From NCBI GenBank assembly GCA_022510605.1, contig JAFLTB010000026.1, forward strand, positions 1-36,799: DNA of 36,799 bases. The letters run 5' to 3'. The notes beneath the pieces are model-generated. The model made no database searches. It was not told the origin of the DNA and was given only the letters and a program-made list of their open reading frames with translations. The position numbers and the translations under genes are program-made. This document shows, in pieces, positions 16,413 through 25,517 of the stretch (the stretch's first letter is position 1; each line of letters opens with the position of its first letter). The DNA is from Lachnospiraceae bacterium. GTDB lineage: Bacteria; Bacillota; Clostridia; Lachnospirales; Lachnospiraceae.

Positions 16413-17788
16413 CACACATCCCTCTCATTCATCGGTACATATGGTTTATGTCTGGCCACTGCTTTGTAGGCCGGACGAATAATCTTTCCAGCGTTTACCA
16501 GTTCCTCCAGCCGGTGGGCGCTCCAGCCGGCAATACGGGCAATGGCAAACAAAGGCGTATACAGTTCATTGGGCAGCTTCAGCATGCTGTAAACCAGACC
16601 GCTGTAAAAATCAATATTAGCACTGACGCCCTTATAAATGTGCCGTTCGTTACCGATGACCTTCGGCGCCAGTCGTTCCACCATTTCATAGAGAGCGAAT
16701 TCCCGCTGCATTCCTTTTTCTTCCGCCAGTTTTTTTACAAATTTACGGAAAGTTCGGGCTCTCGGGTCTGACACGGAATACACCGCATGGCCCATGCCAT
16801 AAATCAGCCCCGACTTGTCAAAGGCCTGCCGGTTGAGAAGGGCCGTCAGATACCCCTCCACTTCTTCTTCATCCTCCCAGTTCTTCACTCTCTGTTTCAT
16901 ATCCTCAAACATCAGAGACACCTTTACATTGGCCCCGCCGTGCCTTGGCCCCTTCAAAGAGCCTAACGCTGCCGATATGGCCGCATAGGTATCGGTGCCG
17001 GAGGAGGTCACCACATGGTCGGTAAAGGTGGAGTTGTTACCGCCGCCGTGCTCCGCATGAAGCACCAGGGCAATATCCAGAATTTTCGCCTCCAGCGGCG
17101 TAAATTTACTGTCCGGCCGAAGCATATGTAAAATATTTTCTGCCGTGGAATACTCCTGCTTTGGCGGGTGCAGAAAAAAGCTGGTACCCTCGTGAAAATA
17201 GCAGGCGGCCTGATAACCATATACCGAAAACATGGGAAACAGCGCCACCAGCTGCAGACACTGGCGAAGCACATTCTCCGTGGAGGTATCATCCGCCCTG
17301 TCATCATAGGAGTATAACGTTAATACACTGCGGCCCAGTGTGTTCATCAAATCCACACTGGGAGCTTTCATGATGATATCCCGGACAAAGCTGGTAGGCA
17401 GACTTTGGCGGTAGGCCGCCAGCATATCCTTCAAATCCTCCAGTTCCTGCTCCTTTGGCAGTTCTCCAAACAATAAAAGATATACTACTTCCTCATAGCC
17501 AAAACGTTTTTCTGTCAAAAACCCGTCCACGATTTCTTCAATATCAATGCCCTGATAATATAACTTACCGTCACAGGGCACCATGTCATGGTCTACAATC
17601 GTGTAGGAACAAATCTCCGAAACCTCGGTCAGACCCGTGAGGACACCCTGTCCATTGAGGTCCCGGAGACCTCTCTTTACTTCGTATTTTTCAAATAAGG
17701 TAGAGTCAATTGTGCTGCTGGCTTCACACACCGTTGCCATCTTATGTAACCAGTCATTCCTGTAGCCGGCATTTAATTTCTTGCTCAT
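16412..17788 (-). CDS. gltA: Citrate synthase (citrate/2-methylcitrate synthase family)
   Basis: A 458-residue enzyme that condenses oxaloacetate with acetyl-CoA. In anaerobic Clostridia it feeds glutamate synthesis through a partial TCA branch. The catalytic triad is visible as H283 in GPRHGGAN, H334 in GMGHAVYS and D393 in NIDFYSG; LHAEHGGG (residues 243-250) lines the substrate pocket. The N-terminal extension of about 45 residues before the citrate synthase core is found in the longer Firmicutes form. A methylcitrate synthase cannot be ruled out, but there are no prpB/prpD-type neighbours. AAAGGAG precedes the ATG. The gap to argF carries the 29-bp tandem palindromic repeat. Confidence 0.92.
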   Translation of the reverse strand: MSKKLNAGYRNDWLHKMATVCEASSTIDSTLFEKYEVKRGLRDLNGQGVLTGLTEVSEICSYTIVDHDMVPCDGKLYYQGIDIEEIVDGFLTEKRFGYEEVVYLLLFGELPKEQELEDLKDMLAAYRQSLPTSFVRDIIMKAPSVDLMNTLGRSVLTLYSYDDRADDTSTENVLRQCLQLVALFPMFSVYGYQAACYFHEGTSFFLHPPKQEYSTAENILHMLRPDSKFTPLEAKILDIALVLHAEHGGGNNSTFTDHVVTSSGTDTYAAISAALGSLKGPRHGGANVKVSLMFEDMKQRVKNWEDEEEVEGYLTALLNRQAFDKSGLIYGMGHAVYSVSDPRARTFRKFVKKLAEEKGMQREFALYEMVERLAPKVIGNERHIYKGVSANIDFYSGLVYSMLKLPNELYTPLFAIARIAGWSAHRLEELVNAGKIIRPAYKAVARHKPYVPMNERDV

Positions 17789-17823
17789 ATTGGCTCCTTT
17801 CTGTACTGTCGTCCCCTATACAA

Positions 17824-17917
17824 ACAACGAGTGGCAAGCCACTCTTATGTTCACAACGAGTGGCAAGCCACTCTTATGTTCACAACGAGTGACAAACCGC
17901 TCTTATGTTTACAACGA
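17824..17917. repeat. 29-bp tandem repeat with internal palindrome (three units plus partial)
   Basis: The unit begins ACAACGAGTGGCAAGCCACTC and ends TTATGTTC. It recurs with period 29 at 17824, 17853 and 17882, with a partial unit at 17911. The core GAGTGG-CAAG-CCACTC is a 6-bp hairpin with a 4-base loop. Units one and two are identical and the third has lost much of its symmetry. There are no spacers, so this is not a CRISPR array. It fills the argF-gltA gap, where it could work as stacked mRNA hairpins, a tandem operator, or be a mobile repeat. Confidence 0.85.
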
Positions 17918-17926
17918 GTACGTTTT

Positions 17927-18910
17927 CTATAATGTGGCAGCCATAACTGCCTTGATGGTGTGCATCCGGTTTTCTGCCTCCCGGAATATCACCTCGGCAT
18001 ACTTCTCAAACACTTCATCGGTGACTTCCAATTCCGTCAGTCCGTATTTTTCATAAATCTCCCTGCCGATGCTTGTCTTTAAGTCGTGGAACGCCGGCAG
18101 GCAGTGCATAAATACTGCCGTGTCGCTGGCATTGTCCATAGCCGCCCCATTCACCTGGTATGGAGACAGCATACGAATCCGCTCCTCCCATACCTCTTCG
18201 GGCTCTCCCATGGATACCCACACATCGGTGTACAAAATATCGGCACCCTTTGTGCCCTCCATCACATCCTCAGTGAGAAGAATACTGCCGCCAGAGGCCT
18301 TTGCATACTCTTCGCATTCCTTTACCAGTTCCGGATTCGGAAAATATTCCTTCGGCGCACAGGCCGTAAAGTGCATGCCCATTTTGCTGCAGGCAATCAT
18401 CAGGGAATTGCCCATATTGTAGCGGGCGTCTCCCATATAGGTGAGTTTTATTCCTTTTAAATGCCCAAACTGCTCTTCAATGGTGAGAAGGTCTGCTAAC
18501 ATCTGGGTCGGATGGTATTCATTGGTCAGGCCATTCCATACCGGCACACCGGCGTATTTGGCCAGTTCCTCCACAATCTCCTGGCCGTAACCACGATATT
18601 CAATGCCATCAAACATCCGTCCCAGCACCCGTGCCGTATCGGCGATGCTCTCTTTTTTCCCAATCTGGGAACCCTGGGGGTCTAAGTAGGTGACCCCCAT
18701 TCCTAAGTCGTGAGCCGCCACCTCAAAGGAACAGCGGGTCCGGGTACTTGTTTTTTCAAAAATCAGGGCAATATTTTTCCCTTCAAAAGGTTTTTCCACA
18801 ATTCCCTGCTTCTTTTTCTCTTTTAACTCCCGGGCCAAATCCAGCAGATACCGGATTTCGTCTGGAGTAAAGTCCTTTAACGTCAAAAAATTTTTTCCTT
18901 TTAGATTCAT
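17927..18910 (-). CDS. argF: Ornithine carbamoyltransferase
   Basis: A 327-residue enzyme that makes citrulline from ornithine and carbamoyl phosphate. The carbamoyl-phosphate loop is STRTRC (residues 55-60), the second phosphate site is in the HPTQ segment, and MHCLPAFHD carries the ornithine-loop Cys. [13 protein letters not shown] matches the domain-hinge motif of OTCases. Length and order are standard. Its ATG overlaps the TGA of the SPFH gene as ATGA (18910-18907). No other arginine genes are adjacent, so it may serve either arginine synthesis or the arginine deiminase/citrulline direction. A divergent paralogue lies at 33611-34444. Confidence 0.95.
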   Translation of the reverse strand: MNLKGKNFLTLKDFTPDEIRYLLDLARELKEKKKQGIVEKPFEGKNIALIFEKTSTRTRCSFEVAAHDLGMGVTYLDPQGSQIGKKESIADTARVLGRMFDGIEYRGYGQEIVEELAKYAGVPVWNGLTNEYHPTQMLADLLTIEEQFGHLKGIKLTYMGDARYNMGNSLMIACSKMGMHFTACAPKEYFPNPELVKECEEYAKASGGSILLTEDVMEGTKGADILYTDVWVSMGEPEEVWEERIRMLSPYQVNGAAMDNASDTAVFMHCLPAFHDLKTSIGREIYEKYGLTELEVTDEVFEKYAEVIFREAENRMHTIKAVMAATL

Positions 18911-19854
18911 GATGTCTCCTTACATGTCTCAATCACTGATTTGGCAAGTCCGGCAATGCCTTGAATCTCCGAAGGGATAATAATCTTGGTAGCCTTGCCG
19001 TCTGCCGCTTTTTCAAATGCTTCCAAACTCTTTAAGGTGAGAACCGAATTCGTCGGGGCAGCCTCATTCAAAAACTGGATTCCCTCTGCCGTGGCCTTCT
19101 GCACGGTGGCAATGGCCTGGGCACGACCCTCTGCCTCCCGAATGGTGGCTTCCTTTTTCGCCTCCGCTCGCAGGATAGCGGCTTCTTTTTCTGCCTCCGC
19201 CTCTAAAATAGCGGATTCCTTTTTACCCTCTGCCACAAGCACCGTGGATTTTTTCTCACCCTCGGCCCGAAGAATGGACTCACGTCTCTCACGCTCTGCC
19301 TTCATCTGCTTCTCCATGGAATCCTGGATTTCTCTTGGCGGAATAATGTTTTTCAATTCCACACGGTTTACCTTAATACCCCATGGGTCCGTGGCAATGT
19401 CCAGGTTGGAACGCATATGGGTGTTGATGGTCTCTCTGGACGTCAGTGTCTGGTCTAACTCCAAATCACCGATGATGTTTCGCAGGGTGGTGGCCGTCAG
19501 ATTTTCAATGGCCATAATCGGGTTTTCCACACCGTAGGTAAACAGTTTCGGGTCGGTAATCTGGAAAAATACAACGGTGTCAATCTGCATGGTTACATTA
19601 TCCTTGGTAATCACCGGCTGTGGCGCAAAGTCCATCACCTGCTCCTTCAAAAGAACCTTCCTGGCCACCTTGTCAATAATCGGCACCTTCAGATGAATCC
19701 CCACCGACCAGGTACTCTGGTAACCGCCAAGCCGCTCCACAATATAGGCGTGAGCCTGTGGTACAATTTTGATACAGGAGGCCAACAGGCACAACAGTAT
19801 CACAATAATTACAATTACAATAACCGGGACTAAATAATTCATTTCGTCTCCCAT
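18907..19854 (-). CDS. SPFH/band 7 (stomatin/QmcA-like) membrane protein
   Basis: A 315-residue protein with one N-terminal span ([20 protein letters not shown]), then the SPFH domain starting [18 protein letters not shown], with [18 protein letters not shown] and [14 protein letters not shown]. After that comes a long helical stretch rich in Glu, Ala and Lys ([19 protein letters not shown]), typical of the oligomerising stalk of stomatin/QmcA proteins. Such proteins form membrane microdomain rings and are usually paired with an NfeD protein, exactly as here. The ATG at 19854 has GGAGG eight bases upstream; a second ATG four codons later also has a GGGAG. Coupled to argF downstream by ATGA. 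Confidence 0.93.
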   Translation of the reverse strand: MGDEMNYLVPVIVIVIIVILLCLLASCIKIVPQAHAYIVERLGGYQSTWSVGIHLKVPIIDKVARKVLLKEQVMDFAPQPVITKDNVTMQIDTVVFFQITDPKLFTYGVENPIMAIENLTATTLRNIIGDLELDQTLTSRETINTHMRSNLDIATDPWGIKVNRVELKNIIPPREIQDSMEKQMKAERERRESILRAEGEKKSTVLVAEGKKESAILEAEAEKEAAILRAEAKKEATIREAEGRAQAIATVQKATAEGIQFLNEAAPTNSVLTLKSLEAFEKAADGKATKIIIPSEIQGIAGLAKSVIETCKETS

Positions 19855-19872
19855 CTTTCATTCCTCCATTCT

Positions 19873-19889
19873 GTGCCAATCGTTGGCAC
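19873..19889. repeat. Short hairpin between NfeD and SPFH genes
   Basis: GTGCCAA-TCG-TTGGCAC, a perfect 7-bp stem with a 3-base loop, starting at the NfeD stop codon and ending about 10 bases from the SPFH ribosome binding site. It probably affects mRNA stability or relative expression of the pair. No U-run follows, so it is not a terminator. Confidence 0.55.
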
Positions 19890-20317
19890 TACATACTTTT
19901 TTTTACAATCAGTTTCACACCGGATACAGCTTCCACCGTAACAAGCTCTTCCGGGGCAATAACCTCTCCGTCGGTGCTTCGGGCCATCCACTCCACACCC
20001 CGGAGACGGACCGTGCCCTTTTCCTGGCGGTTGTCAATTTCTTCAATGACAATCCCCTGCGCACCAACCACTTCTTCTATGTTTGTCCTTATCCGCTCCT
20101 TATTGACTACCTTAACCGCAAAGGGACGAACTAAAACCATAACTAAAATGGAAACAACACTGAATAACAGAATCTGCACCCACAGCGGTGCACCAAGTCC
20201 GGCAGCAATTGCTGCTGCCACAGCTCCCAGACTGAACCATATGGTTGTAAGACCCATGGTAAATATCTCTATTACCAGCATAACAGCCACTACAATCAGC
20301 CAGAAAATGGTATTCAT
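19889..20317 (-). CDS. NfeD-family membrane protein
   Basis: A protein of about 142 residues with two or three spans (FWLIVVAVMLVIEIF, IWFSLGAVAAAIAAGLGA, WVQILLFSVVSILVMVL) and a C-terminal OB-fold domain (VGAQGIVIEEIDN, GTVRLRGVEWMARS, VIAPEELVTVEAV). This is the short NfeD1b form that partners SPFH proteins in membrane microdomains; the SPFH gene follows directly. The start is uncertain: the frame opens at a GTG (20326) only two bases from AGAGGA, while the ATG at 20317 is about ten bases from it and is preferred. A good promoter lies at 20361-20389. Confidence 0.88.
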   Translation of the reverse strand: MNTIFWLIVVAVMLVIEIFTMGLTTIWFSLGAVAAAIAAGLGAPLWVQILLFSVVSILVMVLVRPFAVKVVNKERIRTNIEEVVGAQGIVIEEIDNRQEKGTVRLRGVEWMARSTDGEVIAPEELVTVEAVSGVKLIVKKSM

Positions 20318-20360
20318 AATGCCCACATCCTCTCTATCAGTTTATTCACTGTTTCTTCTT

Positions 20361-20389
20361 ATCATACTAAAAAAGCGGGTTCTTTGCAA
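20361..20389 (-). promoter_or_regulatory. Promoter of the NfeD–SPFH–argF operon
   Basis: Minus-strand TTGCAA (20389-20384), 17 bases, TATGAT (20366-20361). The start is expected near 20354, about 35 bases ahead of the NfeD ATG. The operon may run on through the tandem repeat into gltA. Confidence 0.6.
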
Positions 20390-20446
20390 GTCTGACGATG
20401 ATATGACTGCTACTTTATCCTGCCTTCTATATCTGCCATGGACATA

Positions 20447-21262
20447 TTATCTGCGATTTCTTCGTACCTCATACATAAGCAGAGCCGCTGATACCGCCGC
20501 ATTTAAAGATTCCAGCTCGCCCTCCATGGGAATCCGCATCTTTACATCTGCCAGACTGGCCATTTCCTCCGAAAGCCCGCCAGCTTCATTGCCAATCAGA
20601 ATCCCCACCCGGCCTTTGTAGGCCGATTCCGTATAACAGCACTTTCCCTGCAAATGGGCGGCATACATGGTAAATCCTTCCTTTTTCATATATTCTACTT
20701 CTGTAGATAAGTTCTCGCATAGATAAAAGGGAACCCGGAACAACGCTCCCATGGTGGAGCGGACCACCTTGGGATTGAACAAATCCACACAGCCCTTGGA
20801 TAACACAACCCCTGCCATTCCCGCTCCTTCAGCCGTCCGTATCATCGTACCCAGATTCCCCGGGTCCTGGATATCCTCCAGACAAAGCAGAGCCGCTTCC
20901 GAGGGCGACATCAACTGCTCTCTCTCATAATGGGGCATTTTCACAAGAGCCATCACTCCCTGGGGCGTTATGGTGTCTGATAACTCCCGAAACAGGGATT
21001 CGGATAAAATCTCCACCGGTAATTGCTCTAATCCGGGCCTTTCATCCACGGCAGGCCTTTGATAAAACCCCCGCAGTTTCGCCCTGTATTCGTTTTCTAC
21101 TTTTGTAGAAACATAGAGTTTCTGAATCATATTCCGGCTCAGGGCCTCCTCCACCATCTTCCATCCCTCCACCACAAAAAGGGATTCCTGCCGGCGGAAC
21201 CGGGCGCTCTTTTTCAGTTTTTGAATTTTTTTAATCTGGGCATTGCTTTTGCTTTCGAGCAC
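20447..21262 (-). CDS. TrmH-family (SpoU) rRNA 2'-O-methyltransferase
   Basis: A 271-residue SPOUT methyltransferase acting on ribosomal RNA, similar to RlmB/TsnR-like enzymes. The N-terminal substrate-binding domain starts SKSNAQIKKIQKLKKSARFR and contains SLFVVEGWKMVEEA. The three SpoU motifs follow: LEDIQDPGNLGTMIRTAEG, then ILIGNEAGGLSEE, then the knot-forming MEGELESLNAAVSAAL. The Arg and Asn of motif 1 and the Glu of NEAGG needed for SAM binding are present. The exact modified nucleotide cannot be read from sequence. It is the last gene in the run MATE - ktrB - ktrA - trmH. Confidence 0.9.
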   Translation of the reverse strand: MLESKSNAQIKKIQKLKKSARFRRQESLFVVEGWKMVEEALSRNMIQKLYVSTKVENEYRAKLRGFYQRPAVDERPGLEQLPVEILSESLFRELSDTITPQGVMALVKMPHYEREQLMSPSEAALLCLEDIQDPGNLGTMIRTAEGAGMAGVVLSKGCVDLFNPKVVRSTMGALFRVPFYLCENLSTEVEYMKKEGFTMYAAHLQGKCCYTESAYKGRVGILIGNEAGGLSEEMASLADVKMRIPMEGELESLNAAVSAALLMYEVRRNRR

Positions 21263-21301
21263 ATTATCCTCCCTTCCGAAGCATACGTGCGATTGTTTAC
21301 A

Positions 21302-21955
21302 CTACATCTCCCGCAGTCTCTGCAATTCACTATTGTGTCCCAGCACAATGAGAATGTCGTCTTCCTTTAACTCATATTCCGGCTCCGGATTGATATTGGT
21401 TTCCTCCAGTCCCCGGATTCCAATGACACTGACTCCGTATCGGGAGCGGATATTCAGGCCCCGCAGACTTTTTCCCACCCAGGCTGCCGGCACATCCAAA
21501 TCCACAATACTGTAACGCTCCGACAATTCAATGGCCTCAAAATAATTGCCATTCATAATCTGGTTGCCCACCCGGAATCCCATTTCCTTGTCCGGGAAAA
21601 TCACCTTGTCCGCTCCTACCTTGTGAAGAATGCGTCCTTCCAAATCCGTGGAGGCCTTGGTCATGACAAAAGGCACTCCCATCTCCTTTAACTGTATGGT
21701 AATCAGAACACTGGTCTCCAGATTGTCTCCAATACCAACAATGGCGCCATCGTAATTTTTGATTCCCAGTGAGTGTATGACCTCGGCATTGGTGGCGTCA
21801 GCACATATGGTGTGGGTCACCCGGTCTGCCACCAGCTCCAGCTTCTGCTCGTCCCGGTCAATCACCATGACCACGGCACCACTGCTGGCCAGGGATATGG
21901 CCACATTGGTGCCAAACTGTCCCAGCCCAATTACAATAAATTCTTTTCTTTTCAT
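21302..21955 (-). CDS. ktrA: TrkA/KtrA-type potassium uptake regulatory subunit
   Basis: A 217-residue cytoplasmic RCK protein that gates KtrB. The RCK-N domain starts FIVIGLGQFGTNVAISLASS, a GxGxxG nucleotide-binding loop, followed by VIDRDEQKLE with an acidic residue binding the adenosine ribose, then DGAIVGIGDNLETSVL. The RCK-C domain (residues ~135-217) starts near YSIVDLDVPAAWVGKSL and ends LIVLGHNSELQRL. ATP/ADP and cyclic-di-AMP are known ligands of this family. The gene follows ktrB by about 55 bases. The two together make the whole sodium-dependent potassium uptake system. Confidence 0.93.
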   Translation of the reverse strand: MKRKEFIVIGLGQFGTNVAISLASSGAVVMVIDRDEQKLELVADRVTHTICADATNAEVIHSLGIKNYDGAIVGIGDNLETSVLITIQLKEMGVPFVMTKASTDLEGRILHKVGADKVIFPDKEMGFRVGNQIMNGNYFEAIELSERYSIVDLDVPAAWVGKSLRGLNIRSRYGVSVIGIRGLEETNINPEPEYELKEDDILIVLGHNSELQRLREM

Positions 21956-22010
21956 ACACAGCCTTCTTTCTGAGACGGTATTTTCTACCGGTCTTTCAAA
22001 ATATTTATAA

Positions 22011-23387
22011 TTATCCTACTGTAACTTTTTCCTCTGGATAGGATTTCAGATTTACATATCGTCGGGAGTTAAAAAACAGAGCCAGGGAAATCGGTCCGAT
22101 TCGCCCAATATACATGGTTATAATAATGATAATCCGGCCTGCCAGAGTAAGACTTGAGGTAAAATCCCTGGAAAGCCCTACGGTAGCAATGGCAGACACT
22201 GTCTCATAAAGACAATCCACAAAGGCCCCGGGCTGAACGATGGTAAGGGCAATCACTGCTGCTAACATTACTCCAAAACTCACCATAAACACTGAGAGGG
22301 CCCGCCGCACCACATCACTGCTTACCCGCCTGCCAAACATTTCCGTATCCCGGCGGCTTCGGATAATGGAATACACGGTCACAACCAGAATCGCCACCGT
22401 AGTGGTCTTAATCCCCCCTGCCGTACCCGAAGGAGAACCACCAATAAACATTAACATACAGCATATTAACATGGTGGGTTCCGACAGCCCCGCCTGAGAT
22501 ATAGTGGCAAATCCTGCCGTCCGGGTAGTAACAGACTGAAAGACCGAGGCCTGTACTTTTTCCAAAAGCGGCAGATTGCCCAAGGTTGCCGGATTATTAT
22601 ATTCCAGAAAAAATACTGCCAGTGCTCCGGTAAAAATTAAAACAGCTGTGACAAATAAAACCAGTTTGGTGTGTAGCTGCAAATGGCGAAGAGCCATGGG
22701 GTAATCCCCGTATTTTTCTCTGCCATTACGCAGGAAATCCATAAGATTCCACCACACCGGAAATCCGATTCCTCCTAAAATAATCAAAAGCATAGTGGTG
22801 ATATTGACAACTGGATTTCCTGCATAGGGCTCCAGGCTATTGGGCCCCAGCACATCCATACCGGCATTGCAAAAGGCAGATATGGAATTGAATATGCTTT
22901 TCCAGATACCAATGATTCCATACTCCGGCACAAATACAGTCATATAGAAAAGGGCGCCAATTCCCTCGACGAGCAGGGTGCCCCGGACGATTTTCTTGAC
23001 GAGAATCACCAGACCCTGTATCGTATCAAGATTATAGGCCGCCTGTATTAAAAGTCTGTCTTTTAATCCAATCCGTCTATGAAGCGCCATAAAAAACAGC
23101 ATGGTAAAGGTAATGACACCCAGTCCGCCTACCTGGGCTAACAGGGCTATTACCATCTGCCCAAACAGCGTCCAGTGGGAATAGGTAGGCACCACCACAA
23201 GCCCCGTCACGCATACCGAGGTAGTGGAGGTAAACAAGGCATCTACAACTGTAGTAGTTTCTCCTTCCACTGTGGAAAATGGCAGCATAAGAAGCAAGGT
23301 TCCTGCCACAATGGCGCCGAGGAAACCAAGAGCAATAATTCTGGTGGTGATAAACCCCTTCTTCTCCCGTTCCCGAAACCTTTTCAT
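22011..23387 (-). CDS. ktrB: TrkH/KtrB-type potassium transporter membrane subunit
   Basis: A 458-residue membrane protein with four M1-P-M2-like repeats. Selectivity-filter segments can be read in each: TSTTSVCVTGLV, ISAFCNAGMDVL, SVTTRTAGFATI and VSAIATVGLSR, each with the conserved Gly that lets potassium pass. The N-terminal KRFREREKKGF is basic and cytoplasmic. GGSPSGTAGGIKTTT is the intramembrane gating loop of KtrB/TrkH. The ATG overlaps the MATE stop as ATGA, so it is translationally coupled to the transporter gene upstream, with ktrA directly downstream. Confidence 0.95.
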   Translation of the reverse strand: MKRFREREKKGFITTRIIALGFLGAIVAGTLLLMLPFSTVEGETTTVVDALFTSTTSVCVTGLVVVPTYSHWTLFGQMVIALLAQVGGLGVITFTMLFFMALHRRIGLKDRLLIQAAYNLDTIQGLVILVKKIVRGTLLVEGIGALFYMTVFVPEYGIIGIWKSIFNSISAFCNAGMDVLGPNSLEPYAGNPVVNITTMLLIILGGIGFPVWWNLMDFLRNGREKYGDYPMALRHLQLHTKLVLFVTAVLIFTGALAVFFLEYNNPATLGNLPLLEKVQASVFQSVTTRTAGFATISQAGLSEPTMLICCMLMFIGGSPSGTAGGIKTTTVAILVVTVYSIIRSRRDTEMFGRRVSSDVVRRALSVFMVSFGVMLAAVIALTIVQPGAFVDCLYETVSAIATVGLSRDFTSSLTLAGRIIIIITMYIGRIGPISLALFFNSRRYVNLKSYPEEKVTVG

Positions 23388-24748
23388 ACGGGCTGTCCCC
23401 TTTCCACAAAGTATTTCTTAAATGCCACAATGGACAGAATAATAGACAGAGTGACTGCCAGATAATCCGTCACCGGCTGTGCCATCACAAGCATTTCAGC
23501 AGAATGAAAAACAGCGTTGAAAGTGAATAATACCGGTATGTATAACAGCCCTTGGCGGCTGATGGACAAAATCATGGAAGGAACTGCCGCTCCCATGGAC
23601 TGGATTGTATTAATCATGACAAATAATACACCCAGAATCGGCCCGGAAATAATTAATGTTCTGGCAAACTGCATGCCAAAGTCATAGGCCTCGGGATCCT
23701 CCAAAAAGGCATTTACCATCGGCCCGGCTCCCATATAGCAGATAATTGTCATCACGACGCTGAGGCCAATGGCCAGTATCAGAGAAAAACGCAGAACGCT
23801 TAAAAAACGCTTGCGGTTACCGGCTCCAAAATTATAGCCTAACAGCGGCTGGACACCCGTTCCCACTCCAATCAGCAGCATAACTGCCACCATGTTCACT
23901 TTCATAGCCACGCCAAGACCGGCTACCGCTAAATCACCGTGAGCCGTCATGAGTTTATTAATAATCACATTAGAGGTACTCATTAATATGCTGTTCAGGG
24001 AGGCCGGCACACCAATTGCCAGAACTCCGGCAGCGATTTTTCCTCTGGCCCGGTACTGCTTTGGATGGATACTGAGCATAGAGCGGCCAGACAGGAAATG
24101 AATAATGTAAAATCCAGCACTGAGAACATTGCCAATCACTGTTGCCACAGCAGCACCGGCCACATTCCAGCCAAAGCCAAGAATCATAATCGGGTCTAAA
24201 ATAATATTGGCCACATTACCAAGTATCATTCCCATCATTGCCTTATTGGCTTTTCCCTCCGCACGAATAATCGTACTGAATATATTACCAATGACAAGAA
24301 AAGGAATGCCCACCGCCACAATCATCAGATATTGCTTCACATAAGCCACAGTCTCCGGCTTTGCCTCTCCTGCCACCATGGTACATACCGGGTTGATGGC
24401 CAGAAGAATCAACACCATGCCCACAACGCCTACGGCAGTTCCTGTCCAGAAGCAGAAGGAACAGGCATGCTTGGCCTCCTTGTCCCGCCCCTGCCCCAAC
24501 ATTCGGGAAATCAGGGAAGTACCACCCACGCCGAACAACATTCCTACTGCCATAAAAAACAGAAATACCGGCGTGGCGAAAGAAACAGCCGCCACCATCA
24601 ACGCATCCTTTGTCTGACTAATAAAGTATGTATCTGCCAGATTGTATACAAGCACCATAATCATGCTGATAACCGACGGAATGATATTGATAAGTACCGC
24701 CTTAGGAACAGGTGCATTTTCAAAAATCTCTGTTGTCTTGTCCTTCAT
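23384..24748 (-). CDS. MATE-family multidrug efflux transporter
   Basis: A 454-residue inner-membrane protein with twelve predicted spans arranged in two similar halves, as in MATE (MatE) exporters driven by Na+ or H+. Family signs are the N-terminal MIMVLVYNLADTYFIS, GVGGTSLISRMLGQG after the third span, and GTGVQPLLGYNFGAGNRKR in the second half. The pattern is that of the DinF/NorM-like clostridial branch; the substrate cannot be told. GAGGAGG lies about ten bases before the ATG. A promoter followed at once by a terminator hairpin lies upstream, so expression may depend on readthrough. Confidence 0.93.
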   Translation of the reverse strand: MKDKTTEIFENAPVPKAVLINIIPSVISMIMVLVYNLADTYFISQTKDALMVAAVSFATPVFLFFMAVGMLFGVGGTSLISRMLGQGRDKEAKHACSFCFWTGTAVGVVGMVLILLAINPVCTMVAGEAKPETVAYVKQYLMIVAVGIPFLVIGNIFSTIIRAEGKANKAMMGMILGNVANIILDPIMILGFGWNVAGAAVATVIGNVLSAGFYIIHFLSGRSMLSIHPKQYRARGKIAAGVLAIGVPASLNSILMSTSNVIINKLMTAHGDLAVAGLGVAMKVNMVAVMLLIGVGTGVQPLLGYNFGAGNRKRFLSVLRFSLILAIGLSVVMTIICYMGAGPMVNAFLEDPEAYDFGMQFARTLIISGPILGVLFVMINTIQSMGAAVPSMILSISRQGLLYIPVLFTFNAVFHSAEMLVMAQPVTDYLAVTLSIILSIVAFKKYFVERGQPV

Positions 24749-24797
24749 CTGTTCTCTGCCTCCTCGTCTCTCCTGTCATCTTCAAAGTGACAATCCC

Positions 24798-24832
24798 AAA
24801 AAAAGTCCTTCCCAAAGTAAGCCGGAAGGTCT
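24798..24832 (-). terminator. Rho-independent terminator between HAD gene and MATE gene
   Basis: On the minus strand AGACCTTCC (24832-24824) pairs with GGAAGGACT (24812-24804) with one A·A mismatch, followed by seven T (24804-24798). It ends the HD–SRPBCC–HAD operon. It also lies just after the probable MATE start site and so may act as an attenuator. Confidence 0.75.
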
Positions 24833-24844
24833 TTTCTACATACA

Positions 24845-24872
24845 AGTATAACAGATAATATATTTATTGCAA
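24845..24872 (-). promoter_or_regulatory. Promoter of the MATE–ktrB–ktrA–trmH operon
   Basis: Minus-strand TTGCAA (24872-24867), 16 bases, TATACT (24850-24845), overlapping the 3' end of the HAD gene. The transcript would start near 24838, only a few bases before the terminator stem. Confidence 0.55.
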
Positions 24873-25514
24873 GAGCAGGATTTCTTTTGCTTCGGTCACG
24901 TTTTCTGCCAAAAGGGAGGCACCTGCCTCCACCAGTTCCTCCCGGTCTCCGTACCCATACAGGACGCCCAGAGACGCCACACCTGCCTGCTTTGCTCCGA
25001 TTATGTCGTGCCGGCGGTCTCCCACCATAATTGTCCGGGACGGCTCCTGCACCCCTCCCGCTTTCATAGCATACTGTATTACCTCACACTTTTCACTTCC
25101 TGTTCCGTCCATATTGCTTCCGGCAATATAGTCAAAATATCCTGACATCTCCAGATACTGTAAAATATCCCGGGCAAATACCTCCGGCTTGGAGGTGGCC
25201 ACAAAGAGCCTCCTGCCCGCCTTTTTCAGGCTCTTTAACATTTCTATAATTCCTTCATAGGGAACATTTTCATACATTCCCTTCTCCCGGTAATATTCCC
25301 GGTAAAAAGAAACCGCTTCTGTGGCCTTTTCCGGAGAAAAACCACAGTACATCTCAAAGGACTGGTAAAGGGGCGGCCCGATAAAGGCCCGTAGTTTTTC
25401 CTGATCCTGAATGCTGATTCCATATTTTTTCAGGGCATACTGCACCGAATGGATAATCCCCCCGCCGGAATCTGTCAGCGTGCCATCCAGATCAAATAAA
25501 ATATTCTGCGTCAT
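24864..25514 (-). CDS. HAD-superfamily hydrolase (phosphoglycolate phosphatase-like)
   Basis: A 216-residue phosphatase of HAD subfamily IA. Motif I is FDLDGTLTDS with the nucleophile and acid/base Asp, motif II is VATSKPE, and motif IV is MVGDRRHDIIGAKQAG. The helical cap lies at residues ~15-80 (GPPLYQSFEMYCG). Substrate is a small phosphorylated metabolite; phosphoglycolate and pyrophosphate are the usual guesses for this type, but the sequence cannot decide. It follows the SRPBCC gene after three bases and is the last gene of its operon, ended by the hairpin at 24798-24832. Confidence 0.9.
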   Translation of the reverse strand: MTQNILFDLDGTLTDSGGGIIHSVQYALKKYGISIQDQEKLRAFIGPPLYQSFEMYCGFSPEKATEAVSFYREYYREKGMYENVPYEGIIEMLKSLKKAGRRLFVATSKPEVFARDILQYLEMSGYFDYIAGSNMDGTGSEKCEVIQYAMKAGGVQEPSRTIMVGDRRHDIIGAKQAGVASLGVLYGYGDREELVEAGASLLAENVTEAKEILLLQ

Positions 25515-25517
25515 ACT

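Noticed and set aside
17824-17917. CRISPR array
   Set aside because: Units abut without spacers, two are identical throughout, and no cas gene lies nearby.
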